43,106 nucleotides of DNA from JBOHDX01 sp050700835. Lineage in GTDB: Bacteria > Actinomycetota > Actinomycetes > Propionibacteriales > Nocardioidaceae. Below are positions 10,544 to 18,616 of this stretch, in pieces (position 1 is the stretch's first letter; every line of letters starts with the position of its first letter). The stretch lies in the NCBI GenBank assembly GCA_050700835.1, contig JBOHDX010000058.1, positions 1 through 43,106 on the forward strand, given 5' to 3'. A program made the position numbers and the translations under genes. The notes under the pieces are model-generated. The model was not told the DNA's origin, searched no databases, and saw only the letters and a program-made list of their open reading frames with translations.

Positions 10544-10933
10544 TCAGGGGGAGTCGGTGTGGAGCGACGCCGGGCGCCTGGCGTACTCCGCCAACTGGTT
10601 GACCCCGTGCGTGATGCCGTTGACCAGGTCCCCCGCAGCGAACGAGCTCTGCATCGACAGCGCGACGAGGCCGACGGACGAGTCCGGCAGGGTGTGGTGG
10701 ACCTCGGCCCCGGTAACGATCTCGAGCGCCCGGGACGACGGGTCGACGAACACCAGGACGCTCGTGTCCGGTGTGGACAGCTGTTCGTGCCGACTCAGCG
10801 CGAAGGCGCGGGGTTCGCCGTCCGCGATCCCGACGTAGACCGAGAAGGAGAACCCGCACACCCAGGCCGCATCCTGGAGGGCGCGGCCGATCGAACGACG
10901 CTGATCCGCGCTGAATGCCTCACCAGCGGGCAC
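10544..10933 (-). CDS. DUF5130 family protein
   Basis: A 129-residue protein resembling the actinobacterial DUF5130/TPM-like family (Rv2468c-type), which is adjacent to pepN in mycobacteria as well. Visible features are FSADQRRSIGRALQDA at the N-terminus, a central strand pattern (FSFSVYVGIADGEPRAFAL; TSVLVFVDPSSRALEIVTG) and a C-terminal helix region (ALSMQSSFAAGDLVNGITHG). There is no membrane segment or signal peptide. The biochemical function is unknown to me. Its start overlaps the end of the upstream CtaJ-like gene by 14 bp, so the two are almost certainly translated from one mRNA. The family call comes from recall of sequence pattern and neighbourhood. Confidence 0.75.
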   Translation of the reverse strand: MPAGEAFSADQRRSIGRALQDAAWVCGFSFSVYVGIADGEPRAFALSRHEQLSTPDTSVLVFVDPSSRALEIVTGAEVHHTLPDSSVGLVALSMQSSFAAGDLVNGITHGVNQLAEYARRPASLHTDSP

Positions 10934-11321
10934 TGGCCCCGCCCTTCACCGCGGTGAGAGAGTCACCTGTCCGAACCTGATCGGCAGCGGCGTCGGCGCT
11001 GCTCGACCGCTCGAGCGCCGACTGGTGGGCACCCTCGACGGCGGGTCCGCCGAACCATTCGGGCTCAGCCCACCACGACAGGCCGGGGCGATAACGAGGC
11101 CCCTTGACAAGCGACGGGATCGACACCAGGAGCCCGATGGCGACGGCCAGCCCGATCGGGATGCCTCCGAAGAACAAGAGGGTTCGAAGCATCGAGTGGG
11201 TCGGCGCAACCTGCCAGGTGTTGGGCGTGTCGGCGAGGGCCGGAGCCGAAGCGCTCACCACGACCACCAGGGGTACGACGACAGCCGCGACACGAACGGC
11301 AGCGCGAGCTGAGGTCTGCAT
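10920..11321 (-). CDS. probable aa3-type cytochrome oxidase subunit CtaJ-like membrane protein
   Basis: A 133-residue protein with two hydrophobic segments: residues about 7-31 (VRVAAVVVPLVVVVSASAPA, signal-like) and about 46-68 (LLFFGGIPIGLAVAIGLLVS). These are followed by the conserved tail GPRYRPGLSWWAEPEWFGGP. That tail matches what I recall of the small subunit CtaJ found in mycobacterial III2-IV2 respiratory supercomplexes, which is likewise encoded near pepN. A generic small membrane protein is the alternative. The ATG at 11321 is probably leaderless (minus-strand TACCGT, plus-strand 11328-11333, ends 6 nt before it); a longer in-frame start is rejected because it would overlap the divergent amidase. 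It overlaps the DUF5130 gene by 14 bp. Confidence 0.6.
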   Translation of the reverse strand: MQTSARAAVRVAAVVVPLVVVVSASAPALADTPNTWQVAPTHSMLRTLLFFGGIPIGLAVAIGLLVSIPSLVKGPRYRPGLSWWAEPEWFGGPAVEGAHQSALERSSSADAAADQVRTGDSLTAVKGGASARW

Positions 11322-11327
11322 GCTCCT

Positions 11328-11359
11328 ACGGTAGCGAGGCGTCAGGAGGGTCGTAGCCT
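11328..11359. promoter_or_regulatory. back-to-back leaderless -10 boxes for ctaJ-like gene and amidase
   Basis: On the minus strand TACCGT (plus 11328-11333) ends 6 nt before the ATG at 11321. On the plus strand TAGCCT (11354-11359) ends 6 nt before the ATG at 11366. Both fit leaderless starts; the two genes share a 44-bp divergent region. No convincing -35 boxes are visible. Confidence 0.5.
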
Positions 11360-11365
11360 GACCCC

Positions 11366-12796
11366 ATGGCAGACGCACCCACGCAGACCGCCCTCGGTCT
11401 CGCCGCCTCCTATCGAAGCGGCGATACCACTCCCACTGACGTGGTGGAGCACTACCTGGCGAGGATCGCTGAGTCGTCCGACCGCGTCGGAGCCTTCGTC
11501 ACCGTCACCGCCGACTCGGCCTTGGCCGCGGCCAAAGCGGCCACCGACCGGTACGCCGTCGGGGAGCCTCTGCCACCCCTGTTCGGGGTTCCGACCGCGA
11601 TCAAGGACCTCAACCTGACCGCGGGCGTACGCACCATGTTCGGGTCGTTGACGACCAAGGACTTCGTGCCTGCGGTGTCGGACGAGGTGGTGCTGCGGAT
11701 CGAGGCGGCCGGGATGATCAGCCTCGGCAAGACGAACACACCGGAGTTCGGCTCGCCCTGCTACACCGAGCCGGACGTGGCACCGCCGGCCCGGACTCCC
11801 TACGACCTCGAGCGCAGCGCCGGCGGGTCCTCGGGCGGCGCCGGCGCCGCCGTGTCGTCCGGTCTCGTGCCGGTCGCGCAGGGGTCGGACGGCGGCGGCT
11901 CGATCCGGATCCCGGCCAGCGTGTGCGGCCTGGTCGGCTTCAAGCCGAGCCGCGGACGGATCAGCCGGGCGCCGATCTATGGCGACATCACCGGACTGTC
12001 GACGGCCGGCCCACTCGCACTGACGGTACGAGACGCCGCGGCGCTGCTCGACGCGATGGCGGGCCACCGGCCCGGCGACGCGATGTGGGCGGCCGAGCTG
12101 CCCGCCGGCGAGAGCTACCTCGGCTGGTGTGACCGACCTCGACAACACCTTCGGATCGCCCGTTTCGCCGACCCCGCCATCGCGTCCGCCGAGGTCGACC
12201 CGCAGGTACGCCAGGCCTACGACGACGCCGGGGCGCTGCTGCAACGACTCGGTCATGAGGTGGTCGACGTCGAGGTGCCGATGGCGACGGACATCGTGGC
12301 GACATTCGAGACCGTCTGGGCGGTGAGTTCGACCTTGTGGCCGCTGGCACCGGGCGCCGACCGCCTCGTACGCCCGCTGACGAGGTGGCTGCGCGATCGC
12401 GGGGAGGCGACGTCCGCCCCGGACTTCGGGGCCGCGCTGGTGGCGATGAACCAAGCGGCCGCGCAGGCCCTGGAGGCCTTGTCCGGCTTCGACGCCGTAC
12501 TGACACCTACGCTGGCGCAGTTGCCCGCGATGGTCGGCGGCATCCGCAACGACGACGACCCGGCGGCCGACTTCGAGGCGCAGAAGGCCTTCACGCCGTT
12601 CACGTCCACCTGGAACATCACTGGCATGCCGGCGGTGTCGCTGCCCACTGCGTGGTCACGCGAGGGGCTTCCGATCGGCGTGATGCTCGGCGGACGTCCC
12701 GGCGAGGACCATCTGCTGTTCGCGCTGGCGCAGCAGATCGAGGACGAGCTGAGCGATCCCGGCCATCCGTGGCGGCGCCCCCCGACGGATCTTTAG
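11366..12796 (+). CDS. amidase (amidase signature family)
   Basis: A 476-residue amidase-signature hydrolase, cleaving an amide to acid and ammonia. The Ser-cisSer-Lys triad can be placed: Lys80 (GVPTAIKDLN), Ser155 in the Gly/Ser-rich segment (SAGGSSGGAGAAV) and the nucleophile Ser179 (GSDGGGSIRIPAS); the spacing K-75-S-24-S is as in the family. The C-terminal core (MPAVSLPTAWSREGLPIGVMLGG) is intact. The substrate cannot be inferred. There is no GatB or GatC nearby and the C-terminal half is not GatA-like, so a role in tRNA amidation is unlikely. The gene is divergent from the CtaJ-like gene, with a leaderless-type start. Confidence 0.92.
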   Translation: MADAPTQTALGLAASYRSGDTTPTDVVEHYLARIAESSDRVGAFVTVTADSALAAAKAATDRYAVGEPLPPLFGVPTAIKDLNLTAGVRTMFGSLTTKDFVPAVSDEVVLRIEAAGMISLGKTNTPEFGSPCYTEPDVAPPARTPYDLERSAGGSSGGAGAAVSSGLVPVAQGSDGGGSIRIPASVCGLVGFKPSRGRISRAPIYGDITGLSTAGPLALTVRDAAALLDAMAGHRPGDAMWAAELPAGESYLGWCDRPRQHLRIARFADPAIASAEVDPQVRQAYDDAGALLQRLGHEVVDVEVPMATDIVATFETVWAVSSTLWPLAPGADRLVRPLTRWLRDRGEATSAPDFGAALVAMNQAAAQALEALSGFDAVLTPTLAQLPAMVGGIRNDDDPAADFEAQKAFTPFTSTWNITGMPAVSLPTAWSREGLPIGVMLGGRPGEDHLLFALAQQIEDELSDPGHPWRRPPTDL

Positions 12797-12858
12797 CCGT
12801 TCCGCTGCCCTGCCGACGCAATCGGCCAAAGACTCGCAGTCGCGAAGGAGACCTGATC

Positions 12859-13911
12859 GTGCGTGCCCTCACCGTCGTACCCAACAAGGCCGGCTCGCTG
12901 GCCGTCACCGACGTCGCCGACCCGCAGCCGGCCGACGACGAGCTGCTGGTCGACGCCGTCGCGATCGGGGTGTGCGGCACCGACAAGGAGATCGCCGCCG
13001 GCGACTACGGCTGGGCCCCGCCCGGCCACGACCGGCTGGTGATCGGGCACGAGTCGCTAGGACGAGTACGCGCCGCTGTTGCTGGGTCGTCGTTCGCAGC
13101 GGGCGACCTCGTCGTCGGAGTGGTACGCCGGCCAGACCCGGTGCCGTGCGGCGCCTGTGCGCACGGACAGTTCGACATGTGTCGCAACGGTCGCTACACC
13201 GAGCGCGGCATCAAGGAGGTGGATGGCTACGGGAGCGAGTCGTGGACCGTGCCGACGGCCTACGCGGTGAAGCTCGACCCGGCCCTGGCCGACGTGGGCA
13301 TGCTGATGGAGCCCACCACGATCGTCGCCAAAGCCTGGCAGCAGGTGGACGCGATCGGTGCGCGCGCCTGGTCAGAGCCGCGCATCGCGCTGGTGACCGG
13401 TGCCGGCCCCATCGGTCTGCTCGCCGCGATGCTCGGCCGGCAACGCGGTCTCGACGTGCACGTGCTCGACCAGGTCACCAGCGGCCCCAAGCCCGACCTG
13501 GTCGCCCAGCTCGGCGCGACCTACCACTCCGACCCGATCGACCAGATCGCTTCGCGGCTACGACCAGACATCGTGATCGAGGCGACGGGTGTGCCGCAGG
13601 TCGTGTTCGGCGCGATCGACGGCACGGCGGCGTACGGCATCACCTGCCTGACGGGGGTATCGCCGGTGGGGCGGCAGCTGAGCGTGGACGCGGGTGGTCT
13701 GAACCGCGAGCTGGTGCTCGAGAACGACGTCGTGGTGGGCTCGGTCAACGCCAACGTCGAGCACTACCGGATCGCCGCCGAAGCGCTGTCCGCCGCCGAC
13801 GCGGAGTGGCTGCGACGACTGGTCACCCGGCGGGTGCCGCTGGAGAAGTTCGCGTCGGCGTTCGAGCCCGCGGACGACGACGTCAAGGTCGCCATCACGT
13901 TCGGCTCCTGA
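12859..13911 (+). CDS. zinc-dependent MDR dehydrogenase, glucose 1-dehydrogenase type
   Basis: A 350-residue medium-chain dehydrogenase of the glucose/galactose 1-dehydrogenase subgroup. The N-terminal catalytic domain has the zinc Cys (VCGTDKEIAAGDYGW), the GHESLGRV motif and a cysteine cluster (VPCGACAHGQFDMC) that forms the structural zinc lobe. The Rossmann motif is IALVTGAGPIGLLAA near residue 180. The C-terminal domain includes ENDVVVGSVNANVEHYR, which I associate with the Glu_dehyd_C subgroup. The GTG at 12859 has a GAAGGAG site 8 nt upstream; a longer in-frame extension through the amidase gene is rejected. It follows the amidase by 62 bp, so cotranscription is possible. Sugar versus alcohol specificity is an inference. 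Confidence 0.8.
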   Translation: MRALTVVPNKAGSLAVTDVADPQPADDELLVDAVAIGVCGTDKEIAAGDYGWAPPGHDRLVIGHESLGRVRAAVAGSSFAAGDLVVGVVRRPDPVPCGACAHGQFDMCRNGRYTERGIKEVDGYGSESWTVPTAYAVKLDPALADVGMLMEPTTIVAKAWQQVDAIGARAWSEPRIALVTGAGPIGLLAAMLGRQRGLDVHVLDQVTSGPKPDLVAQLGATYHSDPIDQIASRLRPDIVIEATGVPQVVFGAIDGTAAYGITCLTGVSPVGRQLSVDAGGLNRELVLENDVVVGSVNANVEHYRIAAEALSAADAEWLRRLVTRRVPLEKFASAFEPADDDVKVAITFGS

Positions 13912-13995
13912 CCCTGTCTCGAGCGCCGGCGGTCGTCTCGGCTCCACCCCTGGCTCACGACCGGCCCCGCTGCCCTTGCTGGGTACGCTCGCGCG

Positions 13996-16098
13996 GTGAC
14001 CGAAGCGCAGCACTATCCCGCGGCCCGACGCGACGACGTGGTCGACCACCTACACGGCGAAGCGGTAGCCGATCCGTACCGCTGGCTCGAGGACCCGGAC
14101 TCCCCGGAGTCGAAGGACTGGCAGCGGGAGGAATCCGAACTGTTCGAGGTGGCCCGCGCGTCCTGGGACGAGCGAGAAGCGTTTCGGGACCGGGTGACTG
14201 AGCTGCTGCGCACCGGCACCGTCGGCACACCGGCGTGGCGCGGTCAGCTGGCGTTCTTCGTCCGGCGCGAACCCGATCAGGAGCACGGGGTGCTGATGCT
14301 GCGCGGGGCCGAGGGCTCCGAACGGGTCCTGGTCGACCCGATGGTGCTCGACCCCGACGGCACGACGACGCTCGACGCCTGGCAGCCGAGCAAGGACGGT
14401 CGGTTCGTGGCGTACCAGACCTCCCACGGCGGCACCGAGGATTCCGTGCTCAGCGTCATGGACGTCACGAGCGGTGACGTGATCGACGGACCGATCGACC
14501 GCTGCCGCTACTCCCCCGTCGCCTGGTTGCCGGACAGCACCGCGTTCTACTACGTGCGCCAGCTGCCGGCCGACGAGGTTCCGGCCGACGAGGCGCAGTA
14601 CCACCGCAGGGTCTGGCTGCACCGGCTCGGTTCCGACGTGAGCGGGGACGTGCTCGTGTTCGGGACCGACCAGGACAAGACCACGTTCTACGGCGTCTCC
14701 GTGAGCCGGGACGGCCGATGGCTGTCGCTCACGGCGGCGCTCGGCACAGCGCCTCGCAACGACGTGTGGCTGGCCGACCTGTCGGCCGGCGAACCGGCGG
14801 CGCCGGTGTGGGTGCCCGTACGCGTCGGCGTCGACGCGCGGACCAGCGTGTGGGTCGGACGCGACGGACGGCTCTATGCCTTCACCGACGCAGACGCCCC
14901 GCGCGGGAAGGTGATGGTGGGCGACCCGACCCGGCCCGACCCCGCGCATTGGCGCCCACTGATCGACCAGGACGACACAGCGGTTCTCAACGACGTAGCT
15001 CTTCTGGACGGCGACGACCTGAACGCACCGGTGATCGCCGCGGCCTGGACCCGGCACGCGGTCAGCGAGCTCACCCTGCACGACCTGGCCACCGGCGCAC
15101 GCCGCGGCTCCATCGCGCTGCCTGGCCTCGGCACGGTCGCGGGACTCGCGGAGCGCCCGGAGGGAGGTCACGAGACGTGGTTCGCCTATACCGACCACGT
15201 CACCCCGCCCACCGTGTTCTGCTACGACGCCACCCGTGACGATGTGGTGGTGTGGGCTGGCCCGCCGGGTGTCGCCCCCGACCCGCAGGGCATCGGCGTG
15301 ACGCAGGTGACGTACGACTCCTACGACGGCACCCACGTCCGGATGTTCGTGATCGCCAAGGAACCTGGTGCCGAACAGCGCGCCAGGCCGACGATTCTGT
15401 ACGGCTACGGCGGCTTCGGCATCGCACTCACCCCGACGTACTCCGCGTCGATCCTCGCCTGGGTCGAAGCCGGAGGGGTGTACGCCATCGCCAATCTGCG
15501 TGGAGGATCGGAGGAGGGCGAGGAGTGGCACCGGGCGGGCATGCGAGATCGCAAGCAGCGGGTCTTCGACGACTTCCACGCGGCCGCGGAACGGCTCGTG
15601 GCCGACGGTCTGACCCGCCCCGACTTGTTGGCGGTCCACGGCGGCTCGAACGGCGGTCTCCTGGTCGGCGCAGCGCTGACCCAGCGGCCCGACCTGTACC
15701 GCGCGGTTGTCTGCTCTGCCCCACTGCTGGACATGGTGCGCTACGAGCAGCGGGGCCTCGGCCGGCTCTGGACCGACGAGTTCGGCAGCGCCGGGCGCGC
15801 CGACCAGCTGCGTTGGCTACTGGCGTACTCGCCGTACCACCGGGTGCGCCCAGCCACTGCATATCCCGCCGTGCTGTTCACGGTGTTCGCCTCCGACAGC
15901 CGCGTCGACCCCCTCCACGCCCGCAAGATGTGCGCCGCGCTGCAAGCCGCGACCAGCGCCGACCCGGGCACCAACCCGATCCTGCTCCGCTCCGAGGTCG
16001 ACGCCGGGCACGGTGCGCGAGCCGTGTCGCGCACTGTGGACCTGACCGCGGACACCCTCGGTTTCACCGCGTGGGCGACGAGCCTCACACTGCGCTGA
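13996..16098 (+). CDS. prolyl oligopeptidase family serine peptidase
   Basis: A 700-residue S9A-type peptidase, which cleaves short peptides after proline. The N-terminal cap (residues about 1-420) has the degenerate beta-propeller typical of the family, opening with YPAARRDDVVDHLHGEAV and DPYRWLED. The C-terminal alpha/beta-hydrolase domain carries the triad: Ser551 (HGGSNGG), Asp634 (ASDSRVDP) and His672 (DAGHG). YGYGGFG and NLRGGSEEGEEWH are also diagnostic. There is no signal peptide, so it is likely cytosolic. The GTG start is probably leaderless: TACGCT (13984-13989) ends 6 nt before it. Length is normal for the family, which includes both prolyl endopeptidase and oligopeptidase B; the DPYRWLED opening favours prolyl endopeptidase. 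Confidence 0.93.
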   Translation: MTEAQHYPAARRDDVVDHLHGEAVADPYRWLEDPDSPESKDWQREESELFEVARASWDEREAFRDRVTELLRTGTVGTPAWRGQLAFFVRREPDQEHGVLMLRGAEGSERVLVDPMVLDPDGTTTLDAWQPSKDGRFVAYQTSHGGTEDSVLSVMDVTSGDVIDGPIDRCRYSPVAWLPDSTAFYYVRQLPADEVPADEAQYHRRVWLHRLGSDVSGDVLVFGTDQDKTTFYGVSVSRDGRWLSLTAALGTAPRNDVWLADLSAGEPAAPVWVPVRVGVDARTSVWVGRDGRLYAFTDADAPRGKVMVGDPTRPDPAHWRPLIDQDDTAVLNDVALLDGDDLNAPVIAAAWTRHAVSELTLHDLATGARRGSIALPGLGTVAGLAERPEGGHETWFAYTDHVTPPTVFCYDATRDDVVVWAGPPGVAPDPQGIGVTQVTYDSYDGTHVRMFVIAKEPGAEQRARPTILYGYGGFGIALTPTYSASILAWVEAGGVYAIANLRGGSEEGEEWHRAGMRDRKQRVFDDFHAAAERLVADGLTRPDLLAVHGGSNGGLLVGAALTQRPDLYRAVVCSAPLLDMVRYEQRGLGRLWTDEFGSAGRADQLRWLLAYSPYHRVRPATAYPAVLFTVFASDSRVDPLHARKMCAALQAATSADPGTNPILLRSEVDAGHGARAVSRTVDLTADTLGFTAWATSLTLR

Positions 16099-16188
16099 CA
16101 GCACGCCGGTGTTGAGCCGGTCCGGTGACTTCCGTACCGTCGGGTGCTGCCGGACCGCCCGCGACGACCGAAGGGACCGAGACTCCAC

Positions 16189-17310
16189 GTGCCGCTCCTC
16201 GACGGACTGTTCACCCCCGCCACGAGCACCGACACCACATCGTGCTGGGCGGGGCATGGCAACGACGTCTGCCACATCGTGCACGCGATCACCGGCAATG
16301 CCACGGCAGCCAACGTCGCCGACTGGCTCGTCGCGAAGCCGCTGACGATCCTCGGCGTGCTGGTCGTCGGTGTGGTGCTGCGCTGGCTGTGCTTCCGGGT
16401 CATCGATCGCATCACCCGTCAGGCGGCCGAGGGCACGGTGCCGGCAGTGCTTCAGCGCAGCCGGGTGCACCAGCGGATCATCGAGGCGAACGCGGTCGCC
16501 GTCGAGCGCCGACAACAACGATCGGCCGCGATGGGAGGCCTGCTCAAGAGCGTCACCACCGGCGTGATCGGCGCCATCGTGCTGGTGATGGTGATCGCCC
16601 AGCTCGGCTACAACATCGGGCCCCTGCTGGCCAGCGCCGGCATTCTCGGGGTGGCTCTGGGCTTTGGCGCACAAAGTCTGGTGTCCGACTTCCTGTCCGG
16701 CATCTTCATGATCCTCGAGGACCAGTACGGCGTCGGCGACGTGGTCGACGTCGGCCAGGCAAGCGGGACCGTCGAGGCGGTCGGCCTGCGAGTGACCCGC
16801 GTGCGGGACGTCAACGGCACCGTGTGGTACGTCCGCAACGGCCAGATCACCCGGGTGGGCAACAGCAGCCAGAACTGGGCCCGGACCGTGCTCGACGTAC
16901 CGGTGGCGTACCACGAGAACCTCGACCGGATCCGCACCATCCTGCGCGACGTGGCTCATGACGTGTACGAGCATCCCGACTACCACCGGTTGATCCTCGA
17001 GGAGCCGGAGGTCTGGGGGGTCGAGCGCTGGGATCCCGACGGCGTCGTCATGCGAGTCGTGCTCAAGACGGCCCCGCTCCAGCAGTGGACCGTCGCGCGG
17101 GAGATGCGCGAGCGGGTCAAGGACCGGTTCGACGAGCTGGGCATCGAGATCCCGCTGCCGCAGCGGGTGGTCTGGCACCGCGCTGATGTCTCTGCCAGCG
17201 AATCCGGCACCGAGCGAGAGGTCCCAACGGTCCAGGACAAGTCAGCCGGATCAGACACGGACGCGGCGCCGGAAGGGGTCGCGGGCGACGCTGCGAAGAT
17301 AGAGCCGTGA
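16189..17310 (+). CDS. mscS: mechanosensitive ion channel of the MscS family
   Basis: A roughly 373-residue small-conductance channel that opens under membrane tension to release solutes. The N-terminus is extracytoplasmic, followed by TM1 (LTILGVLVVGVVLRWLCF) and TM2 (VTTGVIGAIVLVMVIAQLGY). The pore-lining TM3 has the MscS Gly/Ala pattern (LASAGILGVALGFGAQSLVSD). The beta domain follows (YGVGDVVDVGQASGTVEAV, NGQITRVGNSSQNW) and then the alpha/beta C-terminal region. The last 40 residues are polar and acidic and outside the usual fold. The start is uncertain: the GTG at 16189 has AAGGGA upstream, while a GTG at 16144 would add 15 residues. The stop overlaps the glbO start by 4 bp. Confidence 0.9.
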   Translation: MPLLDGLFTPATSTDTTSCWAGHGNDVCHIVHAITGNATAANVADWLVAKPLTILGVLVVGVVLRWLCFRVIDRITRQAAEGTVPAVLQRSRVHQRIIEANAVAVERRQQRSAAMGGLLKSVTTGVIGAIVLVMVIAQLGYNIGPLLASAGILGVALGFGAQSLVSDFLSGIFMILEDQYGVGDVVDVGQASGTVEAVGLRVTRVRDVNGTVWYVRNGQITRVGNSSQNWARTVLDVPVAYHENLDRIRTILRDVAHDVYEHPDYHRLILEEPEVWGVERWDPDGVVMRVVLKTAPLQQWTVAREMRERVKDRFDELGIEIPLPQRVVWHRADVSASESGTEREVPTVQDKSAGSDTDAAPEGVAGDAAKIEP

Positions 17311-17708
17311 GCGAGCCGCAGGAGCAGCAGGAGACGTTCTACGACGCCATCGGCGGCCACGACACGTTCGTCACCATCGTCGCGAGGTTCTATCAGGGCG
17401 TCGCCGGCGACGAGGTGCTACGGGCGCTGTATCCGGAGCAGGATCTCGGGCCGGCGGAGCGCCGTTTCCGGATGTTCCTCGAGCAGTACTGGGGCGGCCC
17501 CACCACCTACTCCGACGAACGGGGACATCCGCGGCTGCGAATGCGGCACGCGCCGTTCAAGGTGACGCCGGCCGCCAAGGACCGGTGGCTGCACCACTTC
17601 CGGGACGGGCTGGACGCGGCGCAGCTCTCGCCGGAGCACGACGCGCAGTTCTGGGATTACGTCACGCACGCCGCTCAGTTCATGGTCAACAGCTTCGACG
17701 AAGGCTGA
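17307..17708 (+). CDS. glbO: group II truncated hemoglobin (trHbO)
   Basis: A 133-residue 2-on-2 globin that binds haem and O2. The proximal haem ligand is His81 (LRMRHAPF). Tyr29 (B10), Tyr42 (CD1) and Trp94 (G8) occupy the positions of Tyr23, Tyr36 and Trp88 in M. tuberculosis trHbO, all with a constant offset of 6. That puts it firmly in group II. The role is probably O2/NO chemistry or delivery near the membrane respiratory chain (established for the family only in outline). The GTG start overlaps the mscS stop (GTGA), so translation is coupled to the channel. The gene ends 8 bp from the convergent thioesterase. Confidence 0.95.
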   Translation: MSEPQEQQETFYDAIGGHDTFVTIVARFYQGVAGDEVLRALYPEQDLGPAERRFRMFLEQYWGGPTTYSDERGHPRLRMRHAPFKVTPAAKDRWLHHFRDGLDAAQLSPEHDAQFWDYVTHAAQFMVNSFDEG

Positions 17709-17716
17709 TCCGCGTC

Positions 17717-18118
17717 TCACCCGGCAGCGGCCGACTCGAGCCGGGTTCGCTCCGCCTCGTTCAACGGCCGGGCCCGCTGGCCGGGCAGATCGAACGCCAC
17801 CACCGCAGCAGTGCACACCGACAGCACCTGCTCGCCGTCCCGGATCTCCGCGAGTAGGCCGTACGACGAAGTTCCGACCCGGGTGACCCAGGTGAGGATC
17901 TCGAACGGCTCGGGCCGGAACAGGATCGGGCGCTTGTAGTCGACCACCAGCCGCGCGACGACGAAGCCGTCGGAGCCGTCGCGGCCACCGGGGACGAGGC
18001 CCGACACGAAGGCGATCCGGGCCTCCTGGAAGTACTCGAAGTACTTCACGTTGTTGACGTGTCCGTAGGCGTCGACGTCAGACCAGCGCACATGGCAGAC
18101 GTACCGATGCGGGCTCAC
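17717..18118 (-). CDS. acyl-CoA thioesterase, hot-dog fold (second of a tandem pair)
   Basis: A 133-residue 4-hydroxybenzoyl-CoA-thioesterase-type hydrolase. The active-site signature is WSDVDAYGHVNNVKYFEYF near residues 10-28, followed by the long hot-dog helix and strands (VVDYKRPILFRP, FEILTWVTRVGTSSYGLL). It would hydrolyse acyl-CoA to the free acid and CoA; chain-length preference is unknown. The GTG start at 18118 overlaps the stop of the preceding thioesterase by 4 bp (GTGA), so the pair is translationally coupled. A longer frame that runs through the neighbour is rejected. It resembles its upstream neighbour and probably arose by tandem duplication. It is the last gene of the leftward acyl-CoA operon. 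Confidence 0.88.
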   Translation of the reverse strand: MSPHRYVCHVRWSDVDAYGHVNNVKYFEYFQEARIAFVSGLVPGGRDGSDGFVVARLVVDYKRPILFRPEPFEILTWVTRVGTSSYGLLAEIRDGEQVLSVCTAAVVAFDLPGQRARPLNEAERTRLESAAAG

Positions 18119-18564
18119 CGGGCGGTCCAGGCCGGGTCGGGAGCGGTCGTGTCCTTGAGCTGCTCCAACAGCGCCTTCTCGGCAGGGGTGATCCGGCGAG
18201 GCCGTTCGGCGGCGAAGACGAACGGCGTCAGCACGGTCTCCGCGCGGGTATAGACGCGACGCACGCCGTCGGGAAGCAGGTCGAGGATCTCGTAGCGCAA
18301 CGTGAACGAGGCGGCGCGGATCTGGGTCACCCAGGTCTCGATCCGCACCGGGTCGGTGCGGAAGACGAGGGGTGCGACGAACTCGATGTCGTGCCGCACC
18401 ACGACCACGCCCTCGGCCAGGTCGTCCGCCGCGTTGGTACGCGCATGCACCGACAACATGTCCACCCGCGCCTCTTGCAGGTAGTCGACATAGGTCACGT
18501 TGTTGACATGGCCGAGCGAGTCCATGTCCGCCCAACGCATGGGGCAGTCGTAGACATGGCGCAC
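18115..18564 (-). CDS. acyl-CoA thioesterase, hot-dog fold (first of a tandem pair)
   Basis: A 149-residue hot-dog thioesterase related to the gene just downstream. The signature is WADMDSLGHVNNVTYVDYL near residues 10-28; the core continues with VVRHDIEFVAPLVFRT and VRIETWVTQIRAASFTLRYE. The C-terminal extension (EKALLEQLKDTTAPDPAW) is longer than in its partner. The GTG at 18564 is chosen because a strong GGGAGGAT site lies 8 nt before it; an ATG at 18591 is possible but has no such site. Two non-identical subunits could pair as a heteromer (inference). It lies 52 bp downstream of the thiolase gene. Confidence 0.88.
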   Translation of the reverse strand: MRHVYDCPMRWADMDSLGHVNNVTYVDYLQEARVDMLSVHARTNAADDLAEGVVVVRHDIEFVAPLVFRTDPVRIETWVTQIRAASFTLRYEILDLLPDGVRRVYTRAETVLTPFVFAAERPRRITPAEKALLEQLKDTTAPDPAWTAR

Positions 18565-18616
18565 CCGTCGATCCTCCCACGACGCCCACATCCCATGACC
18601 GTCCGCACCGTCGGTC

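Noticed and set aside
14050..15639. 529-residue minus-strand frame under the prolyl oligopeptidase
   Set aside because: Antisense shadow of a gene with a full catalytic triad.
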